NCBI RefSeq assembly: GCF_009712605.1 | Contig: NZ_WASO01000015.1 | Location: forward strand, 372,001-436,000 | Length of the DNA: 64,000 nt | DNA from: Paludibacter sp. | GTDB lineage: Bacteria; Bacteroidota; Bacteroidia; Bacteroidales; Paludibacteraceae | Direction: 5' to 3' | Shown: one piece after another, positions 8,261-18,100 of the stretch | How positions within the stretch are numbered: position 1 is the stretch's first letter | How the letters are laid out: each line of letters begins with the position of its first letter | Program-made: the position numbers and the translations under genes | Notes under the pieces: model-generated | What the model was told of the DNA's origin: nothing | The model's database searches: none | What the model saw: only the letters and a program-made list of their open reading frames with translations

Positions 8261-9391
8261 TTACAAATCTTCTTCGGTCAGTACTTTTATGCCGTTATCT
8301 AATAGCAATTGAGCCGTGATGCCGTTGCCGGGTACGACCGATCCCGAAAAGTTTCCGTCATACACTTGTCCGCATCCGCACGAGGGACTCCGTTGCTTGA
8401 GGATGACAGTGGCAATGCCGTACAACCGCGCAATCTCTAGCACCTGACGGGCTCCCGCTTCAAAATTTGCGGTTATGTCTTCTCCGTCGGATGTAATTGC
8501 TCGTCCATTTTTGAGCTCTACCGCCGGACGCGGGGTAGGCAAGCCACCCATCTGTTCGGGACAGACCGGAATCAATACCTCTTCTTCTGCCAGACGCAAC
8601 ACTTTTTCATGAGGAACGCTCTCTCCGTTGTACCGGCAGACAAGTCCCAGCAGGCAGGAACTACAAAGTTTCATGCGATGGTTATTTGAATGAAATTGTT
8701 CGGCTTGAAGATTGTAGTTATCTTTACCTTTAATTTTTAGACACTTCCAAATTGCTTCAGCTTTTGCAAACAATAGCATTTCAATAGTTGCTATATCAGT
8801 ATGATTATGATCTGCAACTGATTTTAAAATTAATAGGTAGTGATTGTAAAATTCCGAATTGTCCAGTTTTTCCCAATTACCCGATATATCGCTGATTCTT
8901 TTATTTCCTTCTAGTACTTTGTTGTTTCTACTGCTTAAGATGGGAAATAATTGCTTGTCTTCGATGCTGTATAATTCCTGTAAACAATTCAAACTAAGAG
9001 ATACTCTCGCATCGAAAATAGCATATTGTTGTGGGTTATGTATTACCAACGCTTTTGACCACGAAGCGACTCCTTTTTTGCCAAGACGAATAAGAGATTT
9101 TGGAGCCAGTGCCATATATTCATCAATTGTGTCATTTGAAATCCTTTTGATTCCACCCCAGACAGAGATATAGGCCTTAATAATACGTTTGCGTTTGTCA
9201 CTATCGCTCTCGCTTTCCCATAACTCATGTAATTTCTTTTTCAATTCTACTGTTTTGTCAAAGCAAGTTTCACCTTCAAGGGTTATTCCAAAATTGGCAT
9301 GAAAATAATCCTCTTGGATCTTCCATTGATACCAATTTCTATTATCTAGATATTTAGAACAGTAACAATTTAAGGCATCAGTTAAATTCAT
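8261..9391 (-). CDS. Fusion: uncharacterised N-terminal domain + DUF523 (TudS-like) desulfidase domain
   Basis: 376 residues in two parts. Residues 240-376 are a complete DUF523 domain starting at its own Met (nt 8674): CSSCLLGLVCRYNGES, PVCPEQMGGLPTPR and KQRSPSCGCGQ carry the Cys positions expected to hold a [4Fe-4S] cluster; DUF523 includes the thiouracil desulfidase TudS. Residues 1-239 belong to no family I can name; the most distinctive block is GVASWSKALVIHNPQQYAIF followed by DARVSLSLN, with WGGIKRIS before it. The DNA of the N-terminal part is clearly AT-rich (about one third G+C in sampled blocks) while the DUF523 part is near or above half, suggesting that the two halves have different histories. 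The reading frame is open across the junction. Confidence 0.8.
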   Translation of the reverse strand: MNLTDALNCYCSKYLDNRNWYQWKIQEDYFHANFGITLEGETCFDKTVELKKKLHELWESESDSDKRKRIIKAYISVWGGIKRISNDTIDEYMALAPKSLIRLGKKGVASWSKALVIHNPQQYAIFDARVSLSLNCLQELYSIEDKQLFPILSSRNNKVLEGNKRISDISGNWEKLDNSEFYNHYLLILKSVADHNHTDIATIEMLLFAKAEAIWKCLKIKGKDNYNLQAEQFHSNNHRMKLCSSCLLGLVCRYNGESVPHEKVLRLAEEEVLIPVCPEQMGGLPTPRPAVELKNGRAITSDGEDITANFEAGARQVLEIARLYGIATVILKQRSPSCGCGQVYDGNFSGSVVPGNGITAQLLLDNGIKVLTEEDL

Positions 9392-9467
9392 TGTAAATTG
9401 GCTTGATGTGAATGTTTTATTGTGCTTTTTCTTATCCTTTTAATATTGAAACGAAAAGATAGCTTTC

Positions 9468-9818
9468 TCACAAATTCACCCCGCACTTTTTCAATAGATA
9501 GATCATTCCAAAATAGAGTAACACCATCACTAAGGTAGAAAGGACGAGCGATAGATAAAAGTTCATTCCTTTACGCAACAGTACCGGGAATAGTATAAAG
9601 AAACTCAGCGAAGGAATTACCAGCCAAAAGATGCCCGAGGAAAGATCGGCAATTTTGTGCACATCCTTGGTGTCGATATACATCCACACGAAAGCCATCA
9701 ACGAGAGGAGCGGAATGGAAGCAAAGATGCTGCCCACCAGTGAACTTCGTTTTGAAATCTCGGAGATGGCCACAATCAGAATGGCCGAAATCAATACTTT
9801 GATGATGTAATATACCAT
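9468..9818 (-). CDS. DUF3147 family membrane protein
   Basis: 116 residues, almost wholly hydrophobic, with four likely membrane helices (about 4-20, 28-48, 60-80, 88-108). The N-terminal YYIIKVLISAILIVAISEIS followed by KRSSLVGS and DTKDVHKIADLSSGIFWLV match the DUF3147 pattern (inner-membrane, unknown function). It starts 21 bases after uvrA ends, so it is probably cotranscribed with uvrA. Confidence 0.82.
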   Translation of the reverse strand: MVYYIIKVLISAILIVAISEISKRSSLVGSIFASIPLLSLMAFVWMYIDTKDVHKIADLSSGIFWLVIPSLSFFILFPVLLRKGMNFYLSLVLSTLVMVLLYFGMIYLLKKCGVNL

Positions 9819-9839
9819 ACCTGTTGCTTTTAGATTGTT

Positions 9840-12641
9840 CTATTTTAACTCTTTCTCTAAAAACATGCCGGTATATGACTTCTCGCATTGCACCAGCTTT
9901 TCAGGCGTACCCTCGAAAACGATTTCACCGCCGCCGGCACCGCTTTCGGGTCCGAGGTCGATGATGTGGTCGGCGCATTTAATCACCTCCATGTTGTGCT
10001 CGATGATGATGACAGTGTGTCCGCGGTCGATCAGCGCATCGAAGGCCTTCATCAGCGTTTTGATGTCGTGGAAGTGCAATCCGGTGGTTGGTTCGTCGAA
10101 CACGAAGAGCATGGGCGATGTCTTCTCTTCGGAGAGGAACGAAGCCAGTTTCACGCGCTGGCTTTCACCACCCGAGAGGGTGCTCGATGCCTGTCCCAGT
10201 TTGATATAACCAAGTCCTACATCCTGCAGGGGTTTCAACCGTTTTACAATTTTCTTTTCGGTAAGCCCTTTGCCTTCGGCGAAAAACTCGATGGACTGGT
10301 CGACAGTCATCTCCAGCACGTCGAAGATACTGGCACCGTTGTACATCACCTCCAGCACATCCGATTTGAACCGTTTGCCGTGGCAATGTTCACACTCGAG
10401 AGTGATGTCGGCCATAAATTGCATCTCCACAGTGATAGTTCCCTCGCCCTGACACTCTTCGCAGCGTCCGCCTTCCACGTTGAACGAGAAGTGCGATGCG
10501 GAAAAGCCCATCTGTTTGGATAGCTGTTGTTCGGCAAAGAGGCGACGGATCTCGTCGTAGGCTTTCATGTAGGTTACCGGGTTGGAGCGCGACGATTTGC
10601 CGATCGGGTTCTGATCCACAAATTCGATGTCGTTGGCGAGGTGCATACTGCCGTCGAGTTGGCCGTAAACGCCGACATGTTCGGCGACGCCGCCGTAATG
10701 TTTTTTCAACGCAGGATAAAGAATGTCGCGCACCAGCGACGACTTGCCGCTACCACTCACACCGGTAACCACCGTCATTACGTTGAGCGGAAAACGCACC
10801 GAAATATTCTTCAGGTTGTTCTCGTTGGCTCCCTTTACCTCAATGTAGTTGTTCCACTTGCGGCGTTTGGCAGGTACGGGAATTTTCTCCGTTCCGGCAA
10901 GGTAATTGAGTGTATGCGACTGATTTGTTTTAGAGATAATATTTTGTGGTACCGGTAGGGGCGATGCCAGCACCACTTCGCCGCCCAACCGTCCGGCATT
11001 CGGACCAATGTCAATGATGTAGTCGGCGGCACGGATAATATCTTCGTCGTGTTCTACCACTACCACGGTATTGCCCAAATTGCGCAACTGTTTCAACACT
11101 TTCACCAGTAGAGCCGTATCGCGTGAGTGCAGCCCGATGCTCGGTTCATCAAGGATGTAAAGCGAGCCCACGAGGCTGCTGCCCAATGAGGTGGCTAAGT
11201 TGATGCGCTGGCTTTCACCGCCCGACAGCGTGTTGGAGAGTCGGTTCAGCGTGAGGTAGCCCAGCCCTACATCGAGCAGGAACTGTATGCGGTTGTTGAT
11301 TTCGACAAGCAGTCGTTTGGTGATCTGCTTCTCTTGCTCGTTCAGTTCAATCACATCGAAAAACAGTTTGAGTTCCGACATGGGCAATTCTACCAGTTCG
11401 GAGATGGATTTGCCGCCGATCTTTACCCACTGTGACTCTTTTTTCAGGCGGGTGCCGTGGCATTCGGGGCAGATGGTTTTTCCCCGGTAGCGGGCCAGCA
11501 TCACACGGTATTGTATTTTGTACTGATTGGCTTCCAGAAAGCGGAAAAATGCGTCGATACCTTCAAAATATTGACATCCTTTCCAAAGCATCTCCTTCTC
11601 CTCTTTGGTCAGGTCAATGTAGGGGTGATGAATCGGGAACCCGGCTTTGCGTGCTCCTGCCACCACCTGCTTCTTCCATTCGCCCATTACTTCGCCGCGC
11701 CAGCAAATGACCGCATCTTCGTAAACAGATAGTTGTTTGTTCGGAATTACCAGATTTTCGTCGATACCAATTACCTTGCCAAATCCTTCGCAACGGGGGC
11801 AGGCTCCCACCGGACTGTTGAAACTGAATAACTGTTCCGACGGCTCTTCAAAGGTGATGCCGTCTGCCTCAAACGACTTGGAAAAGAGTTGTTGGTGAGT
11901 GCCTTCTTCGGCTTGTACCTCAAGTACACAATTGTTTTTTCCTTCAAAAAAGGCAGTTTCTACCGAGTCAGCCAGTCGGCTGAGGGTTTCCTTGTCGGTT
12001 TGAGCAGCAAGGCGGTCGACCACCACAAAAATCTCGGCTTTAGTTTTCAAAGCTCTGTTTTTTACGGCATCGGCAATGCGCATAAATTCTTCGCCGACCT
12101 TCAATCGGTTAAAGCCTTCCTTCTGAAGAATTTCTGCATGTTTTTCGATTGTCCTTCCTTCGGGAACAAGAAACGGAACCATAACGATGACGGCAGTTCC
12201 TTCCGGCAAAGCCGAAAAATAGTCTACCACGTCTTCCACCGTGTGTTTCTTGACTGGTTCGCCAGATACCGGCGAGTAGGTTTTACCCACGCGGGAGTAA
12301 AGCAGTTTGATGTATTCGTAAATTTCGGTGGAGGTTCCTACCGTGGAGCGCGGATTGCGGGTGTTTACCTTTTGCTGAATGGCAATAGCGGGAGGCAGTC
12401 CTTTGATGTAGTCCACCTCGGGCTTGTTCATGCGACCCAAAAACTGCCGGGCATATGAAGAGAGACTTTCTACGTAACGGCGTTGTCCCTCGGCATACAG
12501 CGTGTCGAACGCTAATGATGATTTGCCGGAACCGGATAGCCCTGTGATGACTACCAGAGAGTTGCGGGGAATCTCAATGTCGATATTTTTGAGATTGTTG
12601 ACTCTGGCTCCTTTGATTATAATATTTCCTTTATTGGACAT
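9840..12641 (-). CDS. uvrA: Excinuclease ABC subunit A
   Basis: Damage-recognition ATPase of nucleotide excision repair, working with UvrB and UvrC. Two ABC ATPase halves are present: first Walker [14 protein letters not shown] (residues 34-46), signature [12 protein letters not shown]; second Walker [14 protein letters not shown], signature [12 protein letters not shown]. Zn-binding Cys motifs [24 protein letters not shown] and CEHCHGKR are intact. I place the start at the ATG at 12641 (MSNKGN) because a -7 box at 12664-12671 puts transcription start near 12658, which would exclude the in-frame ATG at 12662. First gene of a minus-strand run. Confidence 0.97.
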   Translation of the reverse strand: MSNKGNIIIKGARVNNLKNIDIEIPRNSLVVITGLSGSGKSSLAFDTLYAEGQRRYVESLSSYARQFLGRMNKPEVDYIKGLPPAIAIQQKVNTRNPRSTVGTSTEIYEYIKLLYSRVGKTYSPVSGEPVKKHTVEDVVDYFSALPEGTAVIVMVPFLVPEGRTIEKHAEILQKEGFNRLKVGEEFMRIADAVKNRALKTKAEIFVVVDRLAAQTDKETLSRLADSVETAFFEGKNNCVLEVQAEEGTHQQLFSKSFEADGITFEEPSEQLFSFNSPVGACPRCEGFGKVIGIDENLVIPNKQLSVYEDAVICWRGEVMGEWKKQVVAGARKAGFPIHHPYIDLTKEEKEMLWKGCQYFEGIDAFFRFLEANQYKIQYRVMLARYRGKTICPECHGTRLKKESQWVKIGGKSISELVELPMSELKLFFDVIELNEQEKQITKRLLVEINNRIQFLLDVGLGYLTLNRLSNTLSGGESQRINLATSLGSSLVGSLYILDEPSIGLHSRDTALLVKVLKQLRNLGNTVVVVEHDEDIIRAADYIIDIGPNAGRLGGEVVLASPLPVPQNIISKTNQSHTLNYLAGTEKIPVPAKRRKWNNYIEVKGANENNLKNISVRFPLNVMTVVTGVSGSGKSSLVRDILYPALKKHYGGVAEHVGVYGQLDGSMHLANDIEFVDQNPIGKSSRSNPVTYMKAYDEIRRLFAEQQLSKQMGFSASHFSFNVEGGRCEECQGEGTITVEMQFMADITLECEHCHGKRFKSDVLEVMYNGASIFDVLEMTVDQSIEFFAEGKGLTEKKIVKRLKPLQDVGLGYIKLGQASSTLSGGESQRVKLASFLSEEKTSPMLFVFDEPTTGLHFHDIKTLMKAFDALIDRGHTVIIIEHNMEVIKCADHIIDLGPESGAGGGEIVFEGTPEKLVQCEKSYTGMFLEKELK

Positions 12642-12663
12642 GGATGCTTGATTATGTAACATG

Positions 12664-12671
12664 CAAAGTTA
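12664..12671 (-). promoter_or_regulatory. Likely -7 box of uvrA promoter
   Basis: Reads TAACTTTG on the minus strand (TAnnTTTG consensus). No good -33 TTTG at 19-21 bases; the closest TTG is 12 bases upstream. It helps decide the uvrA start. Confidence 0.5.
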
Positions 12672-12960
12672 CGCATTAGTTTTCAATAGAGGTGGTTGCT
12701 TCCTGCTTTTGAAATCCCGTGAAGCGGAGTTTTTGTCAGCGCTTTTGAACTTATGTTTTCTTAATTTTTTATTCTTTAAAAACTACAAACGGGATGTGTT
12801 TGCCAATTTTCTAACAGGCAAAATGTCAATTAATTGATTTTAGATATTTGTTGAAAGATATGTGGGTAATTTTAATTCAGTTTGAATTAGTTAATATTTT
12901 TTGCATGTCTTGGTGCTCTATTTTTTGCAATACAGCAACACCATTGTAAACTATTTGCTG
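12672..12960. other. AT-rich divergent intergenic region
   Basis: About 300 bases between divergent uvrA and the small-protein/GNAT pair. Apart from the two -7 boxes at its edges I see no ORF, RNA or strong hairpin in it. Confidence 0.5.
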
Positions 12961-12968
12961 TAATTTTG
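12961..12968 (+). promoter_or_regulatory. Likely -7 box of the small-protein/GNAT promoter
   Basis: TAATTTTG fits TAnnTTTG and would start transcription near 12974, 22 bases before the ATG at 12996. The -33 element is not evident at normal spacing. Confidence 0.5.
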
Positions 12969-12995
12969 TCCGACTTTTTTCATCTAACCAAAAGT

Positions 12996-13157
12996 ATGAC
13001 CAAACCGAACAAAGAAACTCCCGTGTTGAAAGGGATTGATGCGATTAATTTTATCAATGAAATGAAAGAGGCAGATATGAATAAAGCGTGCCGTGTAGAA
13101 AAAGAGCGCACGTTTAATCACTTTGCTCAGTTAGCTGCTATTTCTAATTTTCGATAA
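12996..13157 (+). CDS. Small protein upstream of GNAT acetyltransferase
   Basis: 53 residues from the ATG at 12996 (a TTG at 12966 would lie upstream of the inferred transcription start). Soluble, mixed charge, with GIDAINFINEMKEADMNK and ERTFNHFAQLAAISNF. No ribbon-helix-helix or other known antitoxin signature that I can recognise. It ends 3 bases before the acetyltransferase start, so the pair is one translational unit and may be functional partners. Function unknown. Confidence 0.65.
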   Translation: MTKPNKETPVLKGIDAINFINEMKEADMNKACRVEKERTFNHFAQLAAISNFR

Positions 13158-13160
13158 GCC

Positions 13161-13697
13161 ATGGATTTTTCCACATGCAAGATGATTCGTCTTACTCAGG
13201 ATCTTCAATTGAAGCCTTTCGATTGTGGACGTGAAGACGTTAATTCATACCTTTTTGACGGAGCCAAATCGTACGACAAACAGTTGTTGTCGGTGACTTA
13301 TTTGATAGAGAACGCTGATGAAACGATTGCTTTCGTGGCCCTGACAAACGACAGAATTACGCTTGAGTCGACGCCAATCACCGGAAGATGGAAGAAATAT
13401 TTTTTCGAATATCTGCCTATCGGAAAGAAATACATTAGTTATCCGGCGGTTAAGATGGTACAGTTGGGTGTTTCAAAGTATTATCAACACCAGCAGGTCG
13501 GTACGGCCGTGGTTGATTTTGTGAAACGCTGGCTGATGACCAACCGCTTTACCGGTTGCCGTTTTCTAACGGTGGAGGGGATCAAGGAATCGCTTCCATT
13601 CTATGAGAAAAACGGGTTTTACTACATTACGAATGACGACGTAGACTCCGATGCCCGCATCATGTACTACGATCTGAAACGCTTGGAAGATTTATAA
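13161..13697 (+). CDS. GNAT family N-acetyltransferase
   Basis: 178-residue cytosolic protein of the GCN5-related fold. The acetyl-CoA-binding strand and loop is KMVQLGVSKYYQHQQVGTAV (V-x-x-L-G-V then Q-x-x-G-x-A), followed by the helix VVDFVKRWL. The closing beta-bulge motif is SLPFYEKNGFYYI. Its substrate cannot be read from the sequence. The tight coupling to a 53-residue upstream gene recalls GNAT toxin pairs, but the antitoxin-like gene is not of the usual DUF1778 type, so a toxin role is only a possibility. Confidence 0.87.
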   Translation: MDFSTCKMIRLTQDLQLKPFDCGREDVNSYLFDGAKSYDKQLLSVTYLIENADETIAFVALTNDRITLESTPITGRWKKYFFEYLPIGKKYISYPAVKMVQLGVSKYYQHQQVGTAVVDFVKRWLMTNRFTGCRFLTVEGIKESLPFYEKNGFYYITNDDVDSDARIMYYDLKRLEDL

Positions 13698-13700
13698 CAG

Positions 13701-13725
13701 GAGTCCCGGTTTCGGGACTTTTTTA
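13701..13725 (+). terminator. Rho-independent terminator of the GNAT gene
   Basis: Stem AGTCCCG / CGGGACT with a GTTT loop, then TTTTTT. Confidence 0.9.
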
Positions 13726-13773
13726 TTTTCTACCTCTCTTTTTTCTTAAAAAACACAAAAGCTTATCTAAGGG

Positions 13774-13806
13774 TTGGCAATTGCCTCTTATCGGAACGTA
13801 TCTTTG
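13774..13806 (+). promoter_or_regulatory. Promoter of the metal-efflux locus
   Basis: TTG at 13774-13776, 22 bases, then TATCTTTG at 13799-13806. Transcription would begin near 13811-13813, practically on the first ATG (13813), so the mRNA may be leaderless or the true start may be the ATG at 13822. Confidence 0.6.
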
Positions 13807-13812
13807 TAGCCG

Positions 13813-14286
13813 ATGAAGCAAATGTTCCGATATGTCACCATCACCTTGCTTGCCGGCGTTGTATTTCTGGTAGGCAGCGGTGTAAACTACATTCATTACT
13901 GTTGTCATGAGTGCAGCATAAAAGGTATCGGCGAAATTGCAAAAGAACTTTGCATGGCCAATCAACCTGTTGCGCCTGTTGAAAAGGCAGCTGATGCCGA
14001 TTGCTGTTCAGCAAAGCACTCGACCCCAAAACCGATGTCGTGCGGGCATATGTCACACACCGGAACGAAAGATTGCTGCAAGATCACCCGACTGCAAATA
14101 GATCTGAACGACCAGATAGCGAAGATTTCCGTCAATGCTGATTTTACATGGCATGTTGATTTACCCAACAGTCAGCTGTTATCCGCAATTTTCGAACGTC
14201 CCGTCGTTACGACAGAACACGTTTGTCCACCCCCTTTGTACTCCTCCAGGCACCTGCTTAGCCTGAAATCCGTCCTTTTGATTTGA
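13813..14286 (+). CDS. Cys/His-rich membrane-anchored protein of the metal-efflux locus
   Basis: 157 residues. One N-terminal hydrophobic segment (about 6-26) acts as signal or anchor. Potential metal-binding clusters follow: YCCHECS (29-35), ADCCSAKHS (62-70), SCGHMSH (76-82) and DCCK (87-90). The C-terminal part (TRLQIDLNDQIAKISVNADF) looks strand-forming, ending in a Pro-rich, hydrophobic tail. I do not recognise a Pfam family; similar Cys/His-rich proteins precede copper or zinc efflux genes in Bacteroidetes, and the genes that follow support a metal-related role. ATG at 13822 is an alternative start. Confidence 0.72.
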   Translation: MKQMFRYVTITLLAGVVFLVGSGVNYIHYCCHECSIKGIGEIAKELCMANQPVAPVEKAADADCCSAKHSTPKPMSCGHMSHTGTKDCCKITRLQIDLNDQIAKISVNADFTWHVDLPNSQLLSAIFERPVVTTEHVCPPPLYSSRHLLSLKSVLLI

Positions 14287-14390
14287 TTGAATGATTATTC
14301 CGGATTGTACTGATCCGAAATTTCTTGTCGTATCTTCGCGTATAACACGTCGAAGCAGAATTCAATTTGAATCGAAGATCAGCGAAGCTA

Positions 14391-14436
14391 AAATATGCCA
14401 ATTAGTCCATGTGCCAATGAAATTTGCATATGCAGT
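14391..14436. repeat. TGCCAAT word repeat, copy 1
   Basis: Contains ATATGCCAAT and ATGTGCCAAT separated by TAGTCC. The same words recur at 14836-14866 and 48076-48120, always in a spacer between genes. Confidence 0.6.
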
Positions 14437-14443
14437 TGTCATT

Positions 14444-14480
14444 TTCAAATCTTCAAATTTCCAAATTTTCAAATTCAAAA
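14444..14480. repeat. TTCAAAT degenerate tandem words
   Basis: Four to five near copies of TTCAAAT(T) in a row, ending four bases before the ATG of the HMA gene. They form part of the leader of that gene if transcription comes from upstream. Confidence 0.55.
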
Positions 14481-14483
14481 ATC

Positions 14484-14822
14484 ATGAAATCAATCAAATA
14501 TATCCTCATAGCCATTATCGTGGCATTTGCAGCTCAACTCAATGCGCAGAAAACAGTTCAAACGGCTTCTCTGAAAGTATCAGGCAATTGTGAATCTTGT
14601 AAAATCCGTATCGAAAAAGCAGCCAAAACTGCAGGTGTAACTACCGCCGACTGGAACCAGTCGACCAAGATGCTTAAAATCACCTTCGATGCAAGCAAAA
14701 CCAACGTCGATAAGGTAAGTAAGGCCATTGCTGCCGTCGGTCACGATACTGAAAAGTACAAAGCCGACGCAAAAACTTACAATGCGCTGCCTGGTTGCTG
14801 CAAATATCCGAGAGGAAAATAA
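14484..14822 (+). CDS. Periplasmic heavy-metal-associated (HMA) domain protein
   Basis: 112 residues from the ATG at 14484, which gives a signal peptide MKSIKYILIAIIVAFAAQ cut near LNAQ. The mature protein is one ferredoxin-like HMA domain with the metal site GNCESCKIRIE (C36, C39), plus a C-terminal CCKYP pair. This is a CopZ/MerP-like soluble metal carrier located in the periplasm, most likely handing Cu(I) to the efflux pump encoded downstream. The longer in-frame start at 14424 would place repeat DNA in the coding sequence and hide the signal peptide, so I reject it. Confidence 0.88.
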   Translation: MKSIKYILIAIIVAFAAQLNAQKTVQTASLKVSGNCESCKIRIEKAAKTAGVTTADWNQSTKMLKITFDASKTNVDKVSKAIAAVGHDTEKYKADAKTYNALPGCCKYPRGK

Positions 14823-14835
14823 ATGTGCTAAATTT

Positions 14836-14866
14836 TTAATATGCCAATGTGCCAATTGAATTTTCA
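14836..14866. repeat. TGCCAAT word repeat, copy 2
   Basis: Contains ATATGCCAATGTGCCAATTG just downstream of the HMA gene; same words as 14391-14436. Confidence 0.55.
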
Positions 14867-14892
14867 TAATGATGAAGTCATCTTGACTTTTT

Positions 14893-14930
14893 GTTTTTTG
14901 ACCCCCAACCCCCAAAATGGGGGCTGTAAC
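14893..14930. repeat. CCCCC-rich inverted element, left copy
   Basis: TTTTTTGACCCCCAACCCCC then AAAATGGGGGCTGTAAC; a CCCCCAAAATGGGGG hairpin. It is an inverted, diverged partner of 14970-15004. Confidence 0.6.
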
Positions 14931-14969
14931 CTTGTGTAATGCACAATATTTTTCGTTTTAAGGACGAAT

Positions 14970-15004
14970 TCCTCCCCATTTAGGGGAGGTTAGGAGGGGT
15001 CAGA
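14970..15004. repeat. CCCCC-rich inverted element, right copy
   Basis: CCTCCCC attta GGGGAGG (perfect 7-bp arms, 14971-14989) followed by TTAGGAGGGGTCAG. On the reverse strand it reads like the left copy (TGACCCC...CCCC...GGGG). Confidence 0.6.
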
Positions 15005-15107
15005 AGATGAAAATTAAGAACAAAATACATTGTTCCAAAAAAGTCAAGACGAGTTCGATGTGATTTCAGATTCAATGATACATTGTCAATAGTCAATCGT
15101 ACATTTT

Positions 15108-18100
15108 ATGAACAATCGGATTATCGGTTTCTTTCTCCGGAATAAACTGATAACGACTATTTTGCTCGTTATTTTCGTTGTCTGGGGAATTATTACAGCT
15201 CCCTTCGATTGGAACATCTCATTTCTTCCGCGTGATCCGGTACCGGTGGATGCCATACCGGATTACGGGGAGAATCAGCAGATTGTAGCCACCGAATGGA
15301 TGGGTCGCTCGCCGAAAGACATCCAGGATCAAATCACTTATCCTTTAACGACATCGTTGATGGGAATTCCGGGCGTGAAAACGATACGGAGTACTTCCAT
15401 GTTTGGTATGTCGTTTATCTACATTATTTTCAAGGATAACGTGGAGTTTTACTGGAGTCGTTCGCGGGTGCTCGAAAAGTTGAGTTCGTTGCCGCCCGGC
15501 ACGTTACCCGAAGGGGTCAAACCCTCGTTGGGTCCCGATGCCACGGCACTCGGACAGGTATATTGGTACACGCTCGAAGGACGGAACCCTAAAACCGGCA
15601 AGCCTGTCGGGGGCTGGGATCCGCAGGAGTTGCGTACCCTTCAGGATTATTATGTGAAATATTCGCTCGCGTCGGCCGATGGCGTGTCGGAAGTGGGTAG
15701 CATCGGAGGTTTTGTGAAAGAGTATCAGATCGACCTCAATCCCGATGCCATGAAAACCTATGGCGTGACGGTGATGGATGTGATGAAAGCGGTGCAAAAT
15801 TCCAACCTCGATATTGGAGCGGAAACCATGGAGATGAATCAGGTGGAGTATGTGATTCGTGGATTAGGTTACGTTAAATCACTCGCAGACATTGAAAAAG
15901 CTGTTGTTGCCGTCAGTGAGGATAATACGCCGATTACTGTCAAACAGATCGGCAATGTTACTTTCGGCCCGGCAACACGCCGTGGCGGATTGGATAAAAA
16001 TGGTATCGAAGCAGTCGGTGGAGTAGTGGTGGCACGCTACAAGTCGAATCCGCTGGAGGTGATTTCCAATGTCAAAAAGAAGATTGCAGAGATGGAACAG
16101 TCGCTGCCGTCGAAAACACTGCCCGATGGAACAGTGAGTAAAGTGACTGTCGTGCCATTTTATGATCGTACGGGATTGATACGCGAAACCATTGGAACGC
16201 TCGAAACGGCTCTCACGCACGAAATTCTGATCTGTATTATCGTTATCATTGTATTAGTGACCAACCTGCGGGCATCGGCAATCATCTCCGGGTTGTTGCC
16301 AATAGCCGTGTTGATGACCTTTATCGTGATGCGGTTGGTCGGAGTGGATGCCAATATCGTGGCGCTGTCGGGTATTGCCATTGCTATCGGGGTGATGGTG
16401 GATATCGGCATTGTCTTTACCGAAAATATCGTCCGGCATCTCGAACTGCCCGAAAACAGGAATCTTCCGAAGAAACAATACGACGAACTGATACTTAAGG
16501 CAACCATTGAGGTGGCTCCGGCAATCATTACGGCTCTGCTGACGACAATTATCAGTTTTTTGCCGGTATTTGCCATGGAGGCTGCCGAAGGAAAGCTGTT
16601 TCGTCCGTTGGCTTTCACCAAAACCTTTGCCATTGTGGCTTCCATGTTGCTTGGCCTGATGGTATTGCCGACCCTTGCCAAATGGATTTTTTCGCTGAGG
16701 CTGGATACCCGTAGGTCACGAAAAAGCGGTAACGGTATTTTGATCGTTGCCGGACTCCTTTTCTCCATCGTATGGGAAACGTGGACGGCTTTGGCTCTGA
16801 CGTTGGTCGGTATCAATAATTTGACCGCTCACTTGTGGAAAGATCCATGGCAACGGTATCAGAAGTATGTCAACCTTGTAATTGCCATTCTGTTTGCGCT
16901 GTACTATCTGACGGAAGAGTGGTTGCCCTTGGGCGCTCAAAACCATTTTGCTCTCAATTTCATCTTTATCGTTCTGATCGTCGGCATCGTACTGACCCTG
17001 CTGTCCTTGATGGTACATTACTACGAACCGGTATTGCGCTGGTGTCTGGCACACAAGGTGAAGTTTTTGGCAATTCCGGTAATTACCCTTTTGTTTGGTA
17101 TTGTGATATGGCTGGGAGTCGATCGTATTTTCGGTTTTGCTGCCGACGGTATTGAAAAAACGGGCTGGCACATTCGCCAGAGTAGCGGTTGGCAAAAGGT
17201 GACTTCCGTTTTTCCGGGTATCGGCAAAGAATTTATGCCCTCGCTCAACGAAGGTTCATTTTTGCTGATGCCTACCAGTATGCCGCATGCCGGAGTGGAA
17301 CGCAATATCGAGTATGAAAAGCAGCTCGACCGGCGATTGGCATCTATCCCCGAAGTGGAGATTTCGGTTGGAAAATGGGGACGGGTCAACTCCGCGCTCG
17401 ATCCGGCAAACACTCAGATGTTTGAAAATGTGATCAATTACAAGCCGGAATATATTTTGGATCAGGACGGACATCGACGTCGGTTCAAAACAAATTCGTC
17501 GGGAGCGTATGTCTTGAAAAACAATACGACTTACGATCCGAACAAACAGGGCTTTGTAGCTATCGATACCTCATTGTTGATTCCGGCGGTTCATGGTAAT
17601 TATTTCCGTCAATGGCGACCGCAGATTCATAAACCGGACGATATCTGGCAGGAGATTGTGAAGGTGACGCAACTGCCGGGACTGACTTCTGCCCCTAAAC
17701 TGCAACCGATTGAAACTCGTTTAGTGATGCTTTCTACGGGCATGCGGGCTCCGATGGGGATTAAAATTTATGGTCCCGATCTGGAGACGATAGAAAAGAA
17801 CGGCATTGCCATCGAGCAGCAGTTGAAACAGGTGTCGTCTGTGCAGGCCTCTTCGGTGTTTGCCGAACGCGGGGTTGGAGCTCCTTACCTCTTGATAAAT
17901 ATTGATCGTGAGGCGATTGCTCGTTACGGATTGAGTGTGAAAGAGGTGCAGGATGTGATTCTGTCGGCTGTGGGCGGAATGGCACTGAGTACTACCGTGG
18001 AAGGCCGCGAACGCTTTCCGGTACGGGTGCGTTATGCCCGTGAATTGCGCTCGACGCCCGAAGACCTAAAGCATATCCTTGTTCCGGCCATGACAGATGG

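Noticed and set aside
13161-13697. Calling the GNAT gene a proven toxin
   Set aside because: Only gene order hints at it; the upstream small protein does not match known antitoxins.
14291-14593. 100-residue + ORF between the Cys/His-rich gene and the HMA gene
   Set aside because: Runs through the TGCCAAT and TTCAAAT repeats and into the HMA gene in another frame; no signal peptide or motif.
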